64,000 nt of DNA, taken from NCBI GenBank assembly GCA_013791775.1, contig VMTE01000013.1:62001-126000 (forward strand). The letters are read 5' to 3'. Source of the stretch: Hyphomonas sp. (GTDB taxonomy: Bacteria; Pseudomonadota; Alphaproteobacteria; Caulobacterales; Hyphomonadaceae). This document shows, piece after piece, positions 25,807 through 33,869 of this stretch; position 1 is the first letter of the stretch, and each line of letters begins with the position of its first letter. The position numbers and the translations under genes were made by a program. The notes beneath the pieces are model-generated. The model searched no databases and was not told the origin of the DNA. It saw only the letters and a list, made by a program, of their open reading frames with translations.

Positions 25807-26256
25807 ATGAGCGTATTCCGCCACTTGGCCAGCTGGCTGCTGGCCGCGGCCCTGATCACCTTTTTCCTGCACATCACGCTGCATCCGTGGCCGAATCCGG
25901 TGCCGGGCTATGTGAAACTCTATGACGCGCCGGGCGATCACCTGCTGTTTGCCACGCTCGCCGAGCGCTCGGGTGTGTCCCTGTTCGAGCCGGCCGGCCG
26001 GTTCGCTTCCGGCCTCATCGAGCTTTTCGCCGCCCTCCTGCTGGTGTTTCCGGCCAGCCGCCGTTTTGGCGCGGCCATCGCGGTGCTTTGCCTCGGCGCC
26101 GGCGTTGCGCTTCACTTGTCGCCCTGGCTTGGCCGGGAGCTGGCGCTGCCCGAAGGCGGCACCGATGGGGGAACCCATTTCCTCGTCTATGTCATGTTCC
26201 TGGCGCTCAGCCTGTTGCTGCTGTTCGTGCACCCGGTCGCGCGCAGCCGGTTCTGA
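25807..26256 (+). CDS. DoxX-like small membrane protein
   Basis: A 149-residue protein with four hydrophobic segments. The arrangement, with HITLHPWPNPVPGYVKLYDAPGDHLLFATLAE and LIELFAALLLVFPASRRFGA, recalls DoxX/DUF417-like four-helix membrane proteins. GAGGAGG lies just upstream of the ATG. It follows the small lipoprotein on the same strand by 88 nt. Function unknown. Confidence 0.7.
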   Translation: MSVFRHLASWLLAAALITFFLHITLHPWPNPVPGYVKLYDAPGDHLLFATLAERSGVSLFEPAGRFASGLIELFAALLLVFPASRRFGAAIAVLCLGAGVALHLSPWLGRELALPEGGTDGGTHFLVYVMFLALSLLLLFVHPVARSRF

Positions 26257-26355
26257 TTTCCCCGGACGCGGGAAATTCGCCGGAAACCGGGGCTGGTCCA
26301 CGTCTCGTTAACGCTTGGCTGCGAGATTCCGGGGCTCAAGGCAGGGCCTTCCAGA

Positions 26356-27558
26356 ATGACCGATTTGTCTCAGGCTCCCGCGTTCAAGCCGCCCGGCGCT
26401 GCCCGCAACGCGCTGGTACGGCGCCTGATTGACGTCGTGGCCCTGCCGGGATCGCGCGTTCCGCCGCAAGACCGGGCCATGGCCGGTGACATCCTTCTCG
26501 ACATGCTGCTGCACTCGACCGACCGCGAGCGCAGCCTGTGCGCCTCGCGCCTGGCCGTCTGCCGCGATGCGCCGCGCCGGGTGCTGCGCTATCTGGCCCA
26601 GTGTTCCTTCGAGGTCGCCCGGCCACTACTGGAAGTCAGCGAGGCGTTCGATGCCTGTGATCTCGTTGAAATCATAGAGAATTCCACAATCGAGCATCGG
26701 CTGGCCATTGCCCGCCGGCGCAATCTCTGCGTGACGGTGACAAGTTCGCTGGCCCAGATCGGCGAGCCGCAGGTGGTGCGCGAACTGCTGGCCAACCACA
26801 ATGCGCCGATTGCCGAAACCACCATGGACAAGCTGATCGCCGTATCGCGGGAAGAGCCGACCTTCTGCGCGATGCTGGCGGAACGCGTCGAGCTGCGCGC
26901 ATCGCACGCGATGACCATGTTCTGGTGGGCCGACGCATCGACACGCCGCAAGATCCTGACGCGTCAGGCCGCCGACCGTTCCGAGATGATCTCGCTGTGC
27001 CACGATGTGTTCGAAATGGCCGCCGCCGAAGGCTGGGCCGACGAAATCACGCGCAAGGCCCTGCAACTTATCGAGAGGCGCCAGCGCAACCGTGCGGCGA
27101 TTGAACGCAGTCCCTACGACAGCCTCGAAGGCGCGGTCGCGGCCGCTGCCGCGCGGGGCATTGATGCCGAGCTGGTGCAGGAAATCGGCTATCTGGCCGG
27201 TATCAAGCCGGTCACGGCCGCCAAGATCCTGTCGGACCTGGGCGGCGAGGGGCTCGCCGTGCTATGCAAGTCCACCGGCCTGAAGCGGGAATACCTGCGC
27301 CTCCTGTGGACCGCGCTGCGCCGCCCGCTGGAGACCGCCCAGGGCGCGCCGCATCCCGACTTCCACCGCGTGGCGGAAACCTACGAAGTCCTGTCCGTGG
27401 CCCGGGCCCAGACCACGCTGCGCTACTGGAACTGGTCGCTTTCGGCGGCCTTTACGCCTGCCGCGCTCCGGCAAGCCAACGAGCTCGGCGCGCCGGCCAA
27501 TGAGGAGGCGGAATACTCGACCTCCCAGCGCACCGCGCGGCTCGTTTTCGGAAATTAG
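26356..27558 (+). CDS. DUF2336 domain-containing protein
   Basis: A 400-residue helical, cytoplasmic protein without signal peptide or membrane segments. Its central region (LAIARRRNLCVTVTSSLAQIGEPQVVRELLANHNAPIAETTMDKLIAVSREEP) matches the DUF2336 HEAT-like pattern found mainly in alphaproteobacteria. Family function is not established. No clear ribosome-binding site is seen before the ATG at 26356. It precedes the Mrp operon by ~90 nt and may be transcribed separately. Confidence 0.85.
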   Translation: MTDLSQAPAFKPPGAARNALVRRLIDVVALPGSRVPPQDRAMAGDILLDMLLHSTDRERSLCASRLAVCRDAPRRVLRYLAQCSFEVARPLLEVSEAFDACDLVEIIENSTIEHRLAIARRRNLCVTVTSSLAQIGEPQVVRELLANHNAPIAETTMDKLIAVSREEPTFCAMLAERVELRASHAMTMFWWADASTRRKILTRQAADRSEMISLCHDVFEMAAAEGWADEITRKALQLIERRQRNRAAIERSPYDSLEGAVAAAAARGIDAELVQEIGYLAGIKPVTAAKILSDLGGEGLAVLCKSTGLKREYLRLLWTALRRPLETAQGAPHPDFHRVAETYEVLSVARAQTTLRYWNWSLSAAFTPAALRQANELGAPANEEAEYSTSQRTARLVFGN

Positions 27559-27650
27559 CCCCCTCCCGACGAAACTAGCTTCACATTCCCGGCCCAGCCC
27601 TTTAGTTGGGGCGTTCACCTAAGGGGTCTGTTCCGAACCAGAGGGGCGCA

Positions 27651-28139
27651 GTGGCGTACTTACTCGGCATATTTCTGGCGATCGTCGCATTCTGGATGGG
27701 CAATTCCGGCCACTATACGCCGTTGATGCTCGGGTTCGCTGCGCTGTCGGTCGTGTTGACGCTCGTGCTCAGTGCGCGTCTCAAGATCATCGACCGCGAA
27801 GGCGCGCCGTATGTACGCCTCGCCGGCTTGGCGGCTTATTATCCCTGGCTGCTCTTGGAAATCGCCAAGTCCAACTGGGTCGTCATCAAGGCCTGCCTGC
27901 GGGCGGATCTCGATATTTCGCCGGCGCTTGTAAAGGTGAAAACTACCTGCAAGACCGACCTGGCCAAAGTCACCTTCGCCAATTCGATCACGCTGACGCC
28001 GGGAACGGTGACGGTCGAGATCGAGGGCGACAAGCTGCTCGTGCACGGGCTCTACGAGGCCAACACGGTGCCCGAAGCCTTTGAAGAGATGGACCGGCGC
28101 TGCGCCCGCGCGGCGGATCCGGCCGGGAGCGCGGCATGA
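27651..28139 (+). CDS. mnhE: Mrp/Mnh antiporter subunit E
   Basis: A 162-residue membrane protein opening the Mrp operon. Two to three N-terminal hydrophobic segments are followed by a soluble domain with TFANSITLTPGTVTVEIEGDKLLVHGL, the MnhE signature. Subunit E belongs to the multisubunit Na+(or K+)/H+ antiporter in the inner membrane. A GTG start at 27651 is chosen because GAGGGG (27641-27646) lies in front of it; a TTG at 27606 lacks support. Its stop overlaps the next start as ATGA. Confidence 0.9.
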   Translation: MAYLLGIFLAIVAFWMGNSGHYTPLMLGFAALSVVLTLVLSARLKIIDREGAPYVRLAGLAAYYPWLLLEIAKSNWVVIKACLRADLDISPALVKVKTTCKTDLAKVTFANSITLTPGTVTVEIEGDKLLVHGLYEANTVPEAFEEMDRRCARAADPAGSAA

Positions 28140-28444
28140 CCTTCGCCGCGCTCGTCGCCATCCTGATCGGCATGTGCCTGTTGTTGCTCCGTGCACTGAT
28201 CGGTCCGACGATGTATGACCGCGTGCTCGCGGTAAACTCGTTCGGCACCAAGACCGTGCTCGTCCTCGGCCTGCTCGGCTACGTGATGGGGCGTCCCGAT
28301 TTCCTCGACATCGCGATCCTCTACACGCTGATCAACTTCGTCTCGACGATCGCGATCCTCAAGTTCTTCCGCTACCGCTCGTTCCAGGTGCCGCTCGTGC
28401 GCCGGACCGATGCGGCCTCGCGCGCAGGTGACGGCAATGCCTGA
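28136..28444 (+). CDS. mnhF: Mrp/Mnh antiporter subunit F
   Basis: A 102-residue protein with three hydrophobic segments; RALIGPTMYDRVLAVNSFGTKTVL and FLDIAILYTLINFVSTIAILKFF match the MnhF/MrpF family. It overlaps mnhE by ATGA and mnhG by 8 nt. Confidence 0.93.
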   Translation: MTFAALVAILIGMCLLLLRALIGPTMYDRVLAVNSFGTKTVLVLGLLGYVMGRPDFLDIAILYTLINFVSTIAILKFFRYRSFQVPLVRRTDAASRAGDGNA

Positions 28445-28817
28445 CATCCTGACCCTGCTCGGCGACACCTGGACGACGGTTCGCTATCCGCTCGGCGGCG
28501 CCACATGCCTGCTCGGCGCCCTCCTGTGCATCGTCGGCACCATCGGTGTGCTGCGCTTCCCGGACTTCTACACCCGCCTGCACGCCGCCAGCATCACCGA
28601 CACGTCCGGGGCGTTCCTCGTGCTGCTCGGCATGGCCCTGATGGCGCCGCACTGGCTGGTGCTCGTGAAACTCTTCTGCATGCTCGGCTTCCTGGTCCTG
28701 ACCAGCGCTACCAGTTCGCACGCACTCGCCAACGCCGCCCATACCGCCGGCCTGCAGCCCAAGATCGGGCCGGTCGGGCAGGCCGGGCATGAAGATCACG
28801 AGGAGGCAGGCCATTGA
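28437..28817 (+). CDS. mnhG: Mrp/Mnh antiporter subunit G
   Basis: A 126-residue membrane protein with the family stretch GTIGVLRFPDFYTRLHAASITDTSG and three hydrophobic segments. The C-terminus is His/Glu-rich (GHEDHEEAGH). The ATG at 28437 overlaps the end of mnhF by 8 nt; a longer frame from 28410 is not needed. Confidence 0.92.
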   Translation: MPDILTLLGDTWTTVRYPLGGATCLLGALLCIVGTIGVLRFPDFYTRLHAASITDTSGAFLVLLGMALMAPHWLVLVKLFCMLGFLVLTSATSSHALANAAHTAGLQPKIGPVGQAGHEDHEEAGH

Positions 28818-29446
28818 CCGAAGTCATGATCGGCGGCACCGGCACCGCGCTCATCAACATCCTGTTCCTCGGCATGCTGTTCGTGGTGGCGCTGGCGATT
28901 GCCCGGCTGCGCAGCCTGTTCGCGATCGTCATGCTGTCGGGCGTCTATTCGCTCGTCTCGGCCGCCTGGTACATTCTGGTTGACGCGGTCGATGTCGGCT
29001 TCACCGAAGCGGCCGTGGGCGCCGGCATGTCCACCGCCGTGCTGCTCGGCGCGATGCTGCTGACGGCGCGTACGGCCAAGCCGGAAAAGCCGCTGCAACG
29101 CCTCGGCCCGCTGGTCGTCTGTCTCGCAACCGGCGTCATGCTTATCTATGGCTCGGTCGATCTGCCGGCACTCGGCGATGCCACCTCGCCCGCCAATGCC
29201 GGCATCGGCCTGACCTATCTGAAGATCAACTGGTACGACATGGGTGTGCCCAACGTCGTCACCTCCGTGCTCGCCAGCTACCGCGGCTTTGACACGCTGG
29301 GTGAAACGGCGGTCGTGTTCACCGCCGGTCTTGCCGTCGCGCTCCTACTCGGCTTCGGCGAACGCTCGCTGGCCGAAACCCTCAAGAAGACACCGAAAGC
29401 CGAAACCCGTCCGGCGCCTCGCGGCAAAGATGGGAACGCAGCATGA
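28814..29446 (+). CDS. DUF4040/MbhD-MbhE-like Mrp subunit (MrpA C-terminal domain equivalent)
   Basis: A 210-residue membrane protein equivalent to the C-terminal part of MrpA, which in Mbh-type complexes is separate (MbhD/MbhE). Residues ~10-85 (IARLRSLFAIVMLSGVYSLVSAAWYILVDAVDVGFTEAAVG) are the DUF4040 region. Residues ~155-185 (VTSVLASYRGFDTLGETAVVFTAG) match the MbhE/MnhB-like segment. It begins with a TTG at 28814 that overlaps the mnhG stop as TTGA. GAGGAGG at 28800-28806 supports this start over the ATG at 28826. Confidence 0.82.
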   Translation: MTEVMIGGTGTALINILFLGMLFVVALAIARLRSLFAIVMLSGVYSLVSAAWYILVDAVDVGFTEAAVGAGMSTAVLLGAMLLTARTAKPEKPLQRLGPLVVCLATGVMLIYGSVDLPALGDATSPANAGIGLTYLKINWYDMGVPNVVTSVLASYRGFDTLGETAVVFTAGLAVALLLGFGERSLAETLKKTPKAETRPAPRGKDGNAA

Positions 29447-29895
29447 AGGGCGACCACCACATGATCCTGCGCGTGATCGCCAAGTGCCTGATCCCGCTGA
29501 TCCTGATCTACGCGTTCTATGTCCAGTTCCACGGTGAAGTCGGACCCGGCGGCGCCTTCCAGGCGGGCGTCATCATCGCGGTTGCGCTGATCCTCTACGC
29601 GCTGGTCTTCGGCCTCACGGCGACCATGCGCGCGGTGCCGCCCTGGTTCACCCGCGCGCTCGCAGCCGTCGGTGTGCTGATCTATGCCGGAGTCGGCTTC
29701 TGGGCCTTGCTCAGCGGCGGCGACTATCTCGAGTACCAGGCGCTGTTCGGTGAACCCCCGGGCGAGCATCACGGTCAGCATGCGGGCATCATCATCATCG
29801 AGATCGGCGTGCTGTGCGCGGTTTCGGGCGCGATGACGACCATCTTCTATGCGCTGGCCGGGCGCGTCGCCGAAATCCGCGACGAGGACTGGTAG
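29443..29895 (+). CDS. mnhB: Mrp/Mnh antiporter subunit B
   Basis: A 150-residue membrane protein with the MnhB signature YVQFHGEVGPGGAFQAGVIIA and four hydrophobic segments. A His-rich loop (GEHHGQHAG) precedes the last helix. It overlaps the DUF4040 gene by ATGA. A GATE-like module of the antiporter, its exact transport role is not settled in the family. Confidence 0.92.
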   Translation: MKGDHHMILRVIAKCLIPLILIYAFYVQFHGEVGPGGAFQAGVIIAVALILYALVFGLTATMRAVPPWFTRALAAVGVLIYAGVGFWALLSGGDYLEYQALFGEPPGEHHGQHAGIIIIEIGVLCAVSGAMTTIFYALAGRVAEIRDEDW

Positions 29896-29900
29896 ACACC

Positions 29901-30401
29901 ATGTGGACCTTCATTCTCACGCACGCCGGTTACTGGGCGATCATCGGGTTGATGATGATCAGCCTGTACATCGCGTTCTCGGCTGAAAACCTGATCAAGC
30001 GGCTGGTGGGCCTGTCCCTGTTCCAGACGACCATCTGCCTGTTCTATGTGACGCTTGGCAAAATCACCGGCGGCACGGCTCCGGTCCTGCTGCCGGCCGA
30101 CATGCCGGAACACGGCGCGGCGCATGGCGCCGGCGCGGCTGCCGAGGCTCACCTTGTGGCCGGCGGCGGCGAGCGCGTGGCCGAACTCGTCAACGTTTAT
30201 TCCAACCCGCTTCCGCACGTCCTGATGCTCACGGCCATCGTCGTCGGTGTCGCCACGCTGTCGGTCGGCCTCGCGCTGATCGTCCGTATCCGGGAAGTCT
30301 ATGGCACGATTGAAGCGGACGATGTCCGCGCGGTCGACATCGAAACCGCCTTGGCCCAGGAAGCGAAGCTCGAGAGCGAGCTCAAAGAGGCCACGGCATG
30401 A
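29901..30401 (+). CDS. mnhC: Mrp/Mnh antiporter subunit C (NuoK-like)
   Basis: A 166-residue NuoK-related membrane subunit. Three hydrophobic segments are interrupted by an Ala/His/Gly-rich loop of ~30 residues (EHGAAHGAGAAAEAH), longer than in NuoK. The segment NPLPHVLMLTAIVVGVATLSVGLAL is the conserved third helix. The ATG at 29901 is 5 nt after mnhB; the stop overlaps mnhD as ATGA. Confidence 0.9.
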   Translation: MWTFILTHAGYWAIIGLMMISLYIAFSAENLIKRLVGLSLFQTTICLFYVTLGKITGGTAPVLLPADMPEHGAAHGAGAAAEAHLVAGGGERVAELVNVYSNPLPHVLMLTAIVVGVATLSVGLALIVRIREVYGTIEADDVRAVDIETALAQEAKLESELKEATA

Positions 30402-31933
30402 TTCTCGAAACCCTGCTTGTCTCGGCGCCGGACTGGGCGATCCGGCATTCGACCGTGCTGATCCCGATTGTGCCGCTGATCGTGGCACCGGTGCTGGCGA
30501 TGAGCCCGAGTGCGCGCCTCGCCTGGGTGGCTTCCATCGCGGCGACCGCCGCATCCCTTTATTTTGCGTTGCTGACGCTGGCTATCGTCCAGTCCTCGAC
30601 AGGCGGCGTCATCAGCTATCATGTCGGCAACTGGCCGCCGCCCATCGGCATTGAGTTCCGCGTCGATGCGCTGAATGCGATGATCCTGTTGATCGTCACG
30701 GGCATGGGGTTCCTCGCCTCCATCTTTGCCTGGCCCAGCGTGATTGCTGAAATTTCCAGACCGAAGATCGGTCTCTTCCTTTGCGCCTTCCTGCTATGTT
30801 TCGCTGGCCTGTGCGGCGTGGCATCGACCGGCGACGCCTTCAACCTGTTCGTCTTCCTCGAGATCAGTTCGCTCTCGACCTATGTGCTGGTCGCCATGGG
30901 CGCCGGCCGTGACCGCCGCGCGTTGCCCGCCGCGTTCGACTACCTGATCATGGGCACGCTGGGGGCTAGCTTTTACATTATTGGAGTCGGCTTCCTGTAT
31001 GCGGCCACCGGTACGCTCAACATGGCCGACATCGCCGCCCAGCTGCCGGCGCTGGCCGGCAACCGGTCGGTGCAGGTGGGCTTCGCCTTCATCATCGTCG
31101 GCCTCGGCCTGAAAGCCGCCATGTGGCCGCTGCACCAGTGGCTGCCGAATGCCTACGCCTACAGCCCGAGCTTCGTGACGATGTTCCTCGCCGCGACGGC
31201 CACCAAGGTCGCGCTCTATGCGCTGATCCGCTGGCTGTTCACGATCTTCCAGCCGGACTTCGCGTTCGAACAGGCTTTGTTCACCTGGGTCCTGGCGCCG
31301 CTCGGCATCGCCGCAATGGTGATCTGCAGCTTCCAGGCGGTGTTCCAGACCGATGTGCGCCGGATGCTCGCCTATTCGTCGGTGGCACAGGTCGGGTACA
31401 TGATCCTCGGCGTGTCGCTCGGCACCGCGATCGGTGTCTCGTCCGGGCTGCTGCACCTGTTCAATCACGCGCTGATGAAGGGCGCGCTGTTCATGGCGGT
31501 CGCCGGCATCTGCCTCAACGTTCAGGGCACGACGATCCGCGACTTCGCCGGCCTCGGACGCACGGCGCCGTTCACGATGACGGCGTTTGCCATTGCCGGC
31601 CTGTCGCTGATCGGCGTGCCATTGACCGCCGGCTTCATCTCGAAGCTGCAACTCGGCTACGCCTTGTTCGAGCACGGATGGTGGTGGGCCGTGCTGCTCG
31701 TCGTGTTCTCCAGCTTCCTCGCCGTCTTCTATATCGGGCGGGTGCTGCAGGCCGTGTTCTTCCAGGCGCCGGCCAATCCGAGCAAACACCGCAAGGAGGC
31801 GCCGCTGCTTCTGCTTGTTCCGCTCTGGGTGCTCGCGCTCGCCAACATCTATTTCGGCATTGATGCCAGCTTCCCGGCGGGCCTGGCCCGTGACGGCGCG
31901 GTTGCCGCCCTTGGACTGGAGGCGTTCCGATGA
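30398..31933 (+). CDS. mnhD: Mrp/Mnh antiporter subunit D (proton-translocating)
   Basis: A 511-residue NuoM/N-related antiporter subunit with about fourteen helices. Key residues of the proton path are visible: the Glu in FLEISSLSTYVL, the Lys in GLKAAMWPLHQWLPNAY, and ATATKVALYALIRW. It is the first of three NuoL/M/N-like subunits in this operon and is coupled by ATGA overlaps on both sides. Confidence 0.92.
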   Translation: MILETLLVSAPDWAIRHSTVLIPIVPLIVAPVLAMSPSARLAWVASIAATAASLYFALLTLAIVQSSTGGVISYHVGNWPPPIGIEFRVDALNAMILLIVTGMGFLASIFAWPSVIAEISRPKIGLFLCAFLLCFAGLCGVASTGDAFNLFVFLEISSLSTYVLVAMGAGRDRRALPAAFDYLIMGTLGASFYIIGVGFLYAATGTLNMADIAAQLPALAGNRSVQVGFAFIIVGLGLKAAMWPLHQWLPNAYAYSPSFVTMFLAATATKVALYALIRWLFTIFQPDFAFEQALFTWVLAPLGIAAMVICSFQAVFQTDVRRMLAYSSVAQVGYMILGVSLGTAIGVSSGLLHLFNHALMKGALFMAVAGICLNVQGTTIRDFAGLGRTAPFTMTAFAIAGLSLIGVPLTAGFISKLQLGYALFEHGWWWAVLLVVFSSFLAVFYIGRVLQAVFFQAPANPSKHRKEAPLLLLVPLWVLALANIYFGIDASFPAGLARDGAVAALGLEAFR

Positions 31934-33435
31934 CGCCTGAAATGTTGATTGCGGCCGCCATCTGCCTGCCGGTGATCATCGCGGCCGGCATTGCAGCCGC
32001 CGGCAAGTTCCCCAACCTGCGCGAAGGCGTCACGCTGATCGGCGCGGTCGCGCTGTTCGCGGTCGTCGTCCAGCTGACACTGCTGGTCGCGGGCGGTGCG
32101 CGCCCGGAACTGTTCGTCGGCGAAGCTGTCCCGGGCCTGGCCTTCGCCTTCAAGCTCGAGCCGCTCGGCGCCTTGTTCGCCGTGGTCGCCAGCGGCCTGT
32201 GGATCGTCAACTCGTTCTATTCCATCGGCTACATGCGCGGGAACCGCGAGCGCAACCAGACCCGCTTCTACATTTGCTTCGCCCTGGCCCTGTGCGGCGC
32301 GATGGGCGTGGCGATGTCGGGCAACCTGTTCACGCTGTTTGTCTTCTACGAAGTGCTGACCCTGTCGACCTATCCGTTGGTGGCTCACAAGGGCGACGCC
32401 GCCGCCCAGCGCGGCGCGCGCATCTACCTCTTGACCCTGCTCGGCACGTCGATCGGCTTCCTGCTCACCGCCATCATGTGGACCTGGGCGCTGGCCGGCC
32501 AGAACCTCGACTTCGTCGATGGCGGCCTGCTGGCCAATGCCAACCTGTCGCCGCTGGTCTCCAGCGCGCTGCTGCTGCTGTTCGTGTTCGGGGTCGGCAA
32601 GGCGGCCCTGATGCCGTTCCACTTCTGGCTTCCCAACGCCATGGTCGCGCCCACGCCGGTCTCGGCGCTGCTGCACGCGGTGGCCGTCGTGAAGGCGGGC
32701 GTGTTCACGGTGATGAAGATCTCGGTCTACATCTTCGGCGACGAGCTGCTGCACGCCACGCCCTCGCGCGAATTCCTGATCGGCGCCGCCTGTGTCACCA
32801 TTGTGCTGGCCTCCCTGATCGCCATGACCAAGGACAATCTCAAGGCCCGCCTGGCCTACTCCACCATCGCCCAGCTGGCTTACGTCACGCTCGGCGCCAT
32901 GCTGGCCGACCATGCGGGCGTCCTCGGCGGGTCGCTGCAGATCGCCGCGCACGCCGCCGGCAAGATGACGCTCTTCATGTGCGCCGGCGCCATCTATGTC
33001 GCCACCGGCCTCACCAACATCTCGGACATGAAGGGCCTGGGGCGGAAGATGCCGCTGGTCTTCATCGCCTTTTTCATCGCGTCGTTGTCGATCATCGGCA
33101 TTCCGCCGCTTGCCGGCGACTGGCCGAAATACGAGCTGATGCAGGGCGCCATCGACGACCGGCATGACTGGGTGGTGATCATCCTCGTCCTGTCGTCGTT
33201 GCTCAACATTGCCTACCTGCTACCGATCCCGATCCTGGCACTGATGCCGCCGCCGGGCACCAAGCCGCTGAAGGAATTCAAGCGTCCGGGCGGCGCGCCG
33301 GCGCTCACCGTCGCGGCGCCGCTGTTCACGGCCGCGCTCTGTTTCGTCCTGTTCTTCGTGATCGATCCGGTCAGCGACTTCCTTGAGCCGGCCTTTGCGA
33401 CCGTCGAATACTTCCACGGGGTGGACCTGCCATGA
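31930..33435 (+). CDS. Second NuoL/MrpA/MrpD-like proton-conducting subunit
   Basis: A 501-residue polytopic subunit. The Glu in FYEVLTLSTYPLVAH, the Lys in VGKAALMPFHFWLPNAM, and the segment PTPVSALLHAVAVVKAGVF are present; the last is closer to NuoL/MrpA than to MrpD. It may supply the function of the N-terminal half of MrpA in this split system. It overlaps both neighbours by ATGA. Confidence 0.88.
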   Translation: MTPEMLIAAAICLPVIIAAGIAAAGKFPNLREGVTLIGAVALFAVVVQLTLLVAGGARPELFVGEAVPGLAFAFKLEPLGALFAVVASGLWIVNSFYSIGYMRGNRERNQTRFYICFALALCGAMGVAMSGNLFTLFVFYEVLTLSTYPLVAHKGDAAAQRGARIYLLTLLGTSIGFLLTAIMWTWALAGQNLDFVDGGLLANANLSPLVSSALLLLFVFGVGKAALMPFHFWLPNAMVAPTPVSALLHAVAVVKAGVFTVMKISVYIFGDELLHATPSREFLIGAACVTIVLASLIAMTKDNLKARLAYSTIAQLAYVTLGAMLADHAGVLGGSLQIAAHAAGKMTLFMCAGAIYVATGLTNISDMKGLGRKMPLVFIAFFIASLSIIGIPPLAGDWPKYELMQGAIDDRHDWVVIILVLSSLLNIAYLLPIPILALMPPPGTKPLKEFKRPGGAPALTVAAPLFTAALCFVLFFVIDPVSDFLEPAFATVEYFHGVDLP

Positions 33436-33869
33436 CCGATGAAACACCGACGGTCCGCGATTCCTCCGGCCGCTTCGTCAAGCAGGCTGCGGAAACGGTC
33501 AATGCGATGAGCCGCACCAATGACGAGGGCATCCATCCGATGGCGAAAGTGCTGTTCGGCTGGACCGAGGCCAAGGGAATCGGCGCCACGCTGTTCTGGG
33601 TGATGGCCGGTCTGTCGCTGGTCCTCGTGCTAGCGGACCTCGTGATCCATCGCCACGAAGAGATCCATTTCGCCAGCTCCATCGGCTTCTATGGCCTCTG
33701 GGGCTTCCTCTCGTTTTCGTTCGTCGTGCTGATGGGCTGGCCGCTCGGCCGCCTGCTGCGGCGCGATGAAGACTATTACGGCGACGCCGGCGGCCCGCCC
33801 GCCGATATCGATCCGGACCTCGACGGCGCGCCTCTGGCCTCCCACGGCAAGCACGAGGGAGACCACTGA
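33432..33869 (+). CDS. Small two-helix membrane protein within the Mrp operon
   Basis: A 145-residue protein with a polar N-terminus (TPTVRDSSGRFVKQAAETVNAMSRTNDEG), two hydrophobic helices (~55-75 and ~82-105) and an acidic, His-containing tail (DEDYYGDAGGPPADIDPDLDG). It is translationally coupled on both sides (ATGA, TGATG), so it is probably a structural or accessory subunit of the antiporter. No classical Mrp subunit matches it. Confidence 0.75.
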   Translation: MTDETPTVRDSSGRFVKQAAETVNAMSRTNDEGIHPMAKVLFGWTEAKGIGATLFWVMAGLSLVLVLADLVIHRHEEIHFASSIGFYGLWGFLSFSFVVLMGWPLGRLLRRDEDYYGDAGGPPADIDPDLDGAPLASHGKHEGDH

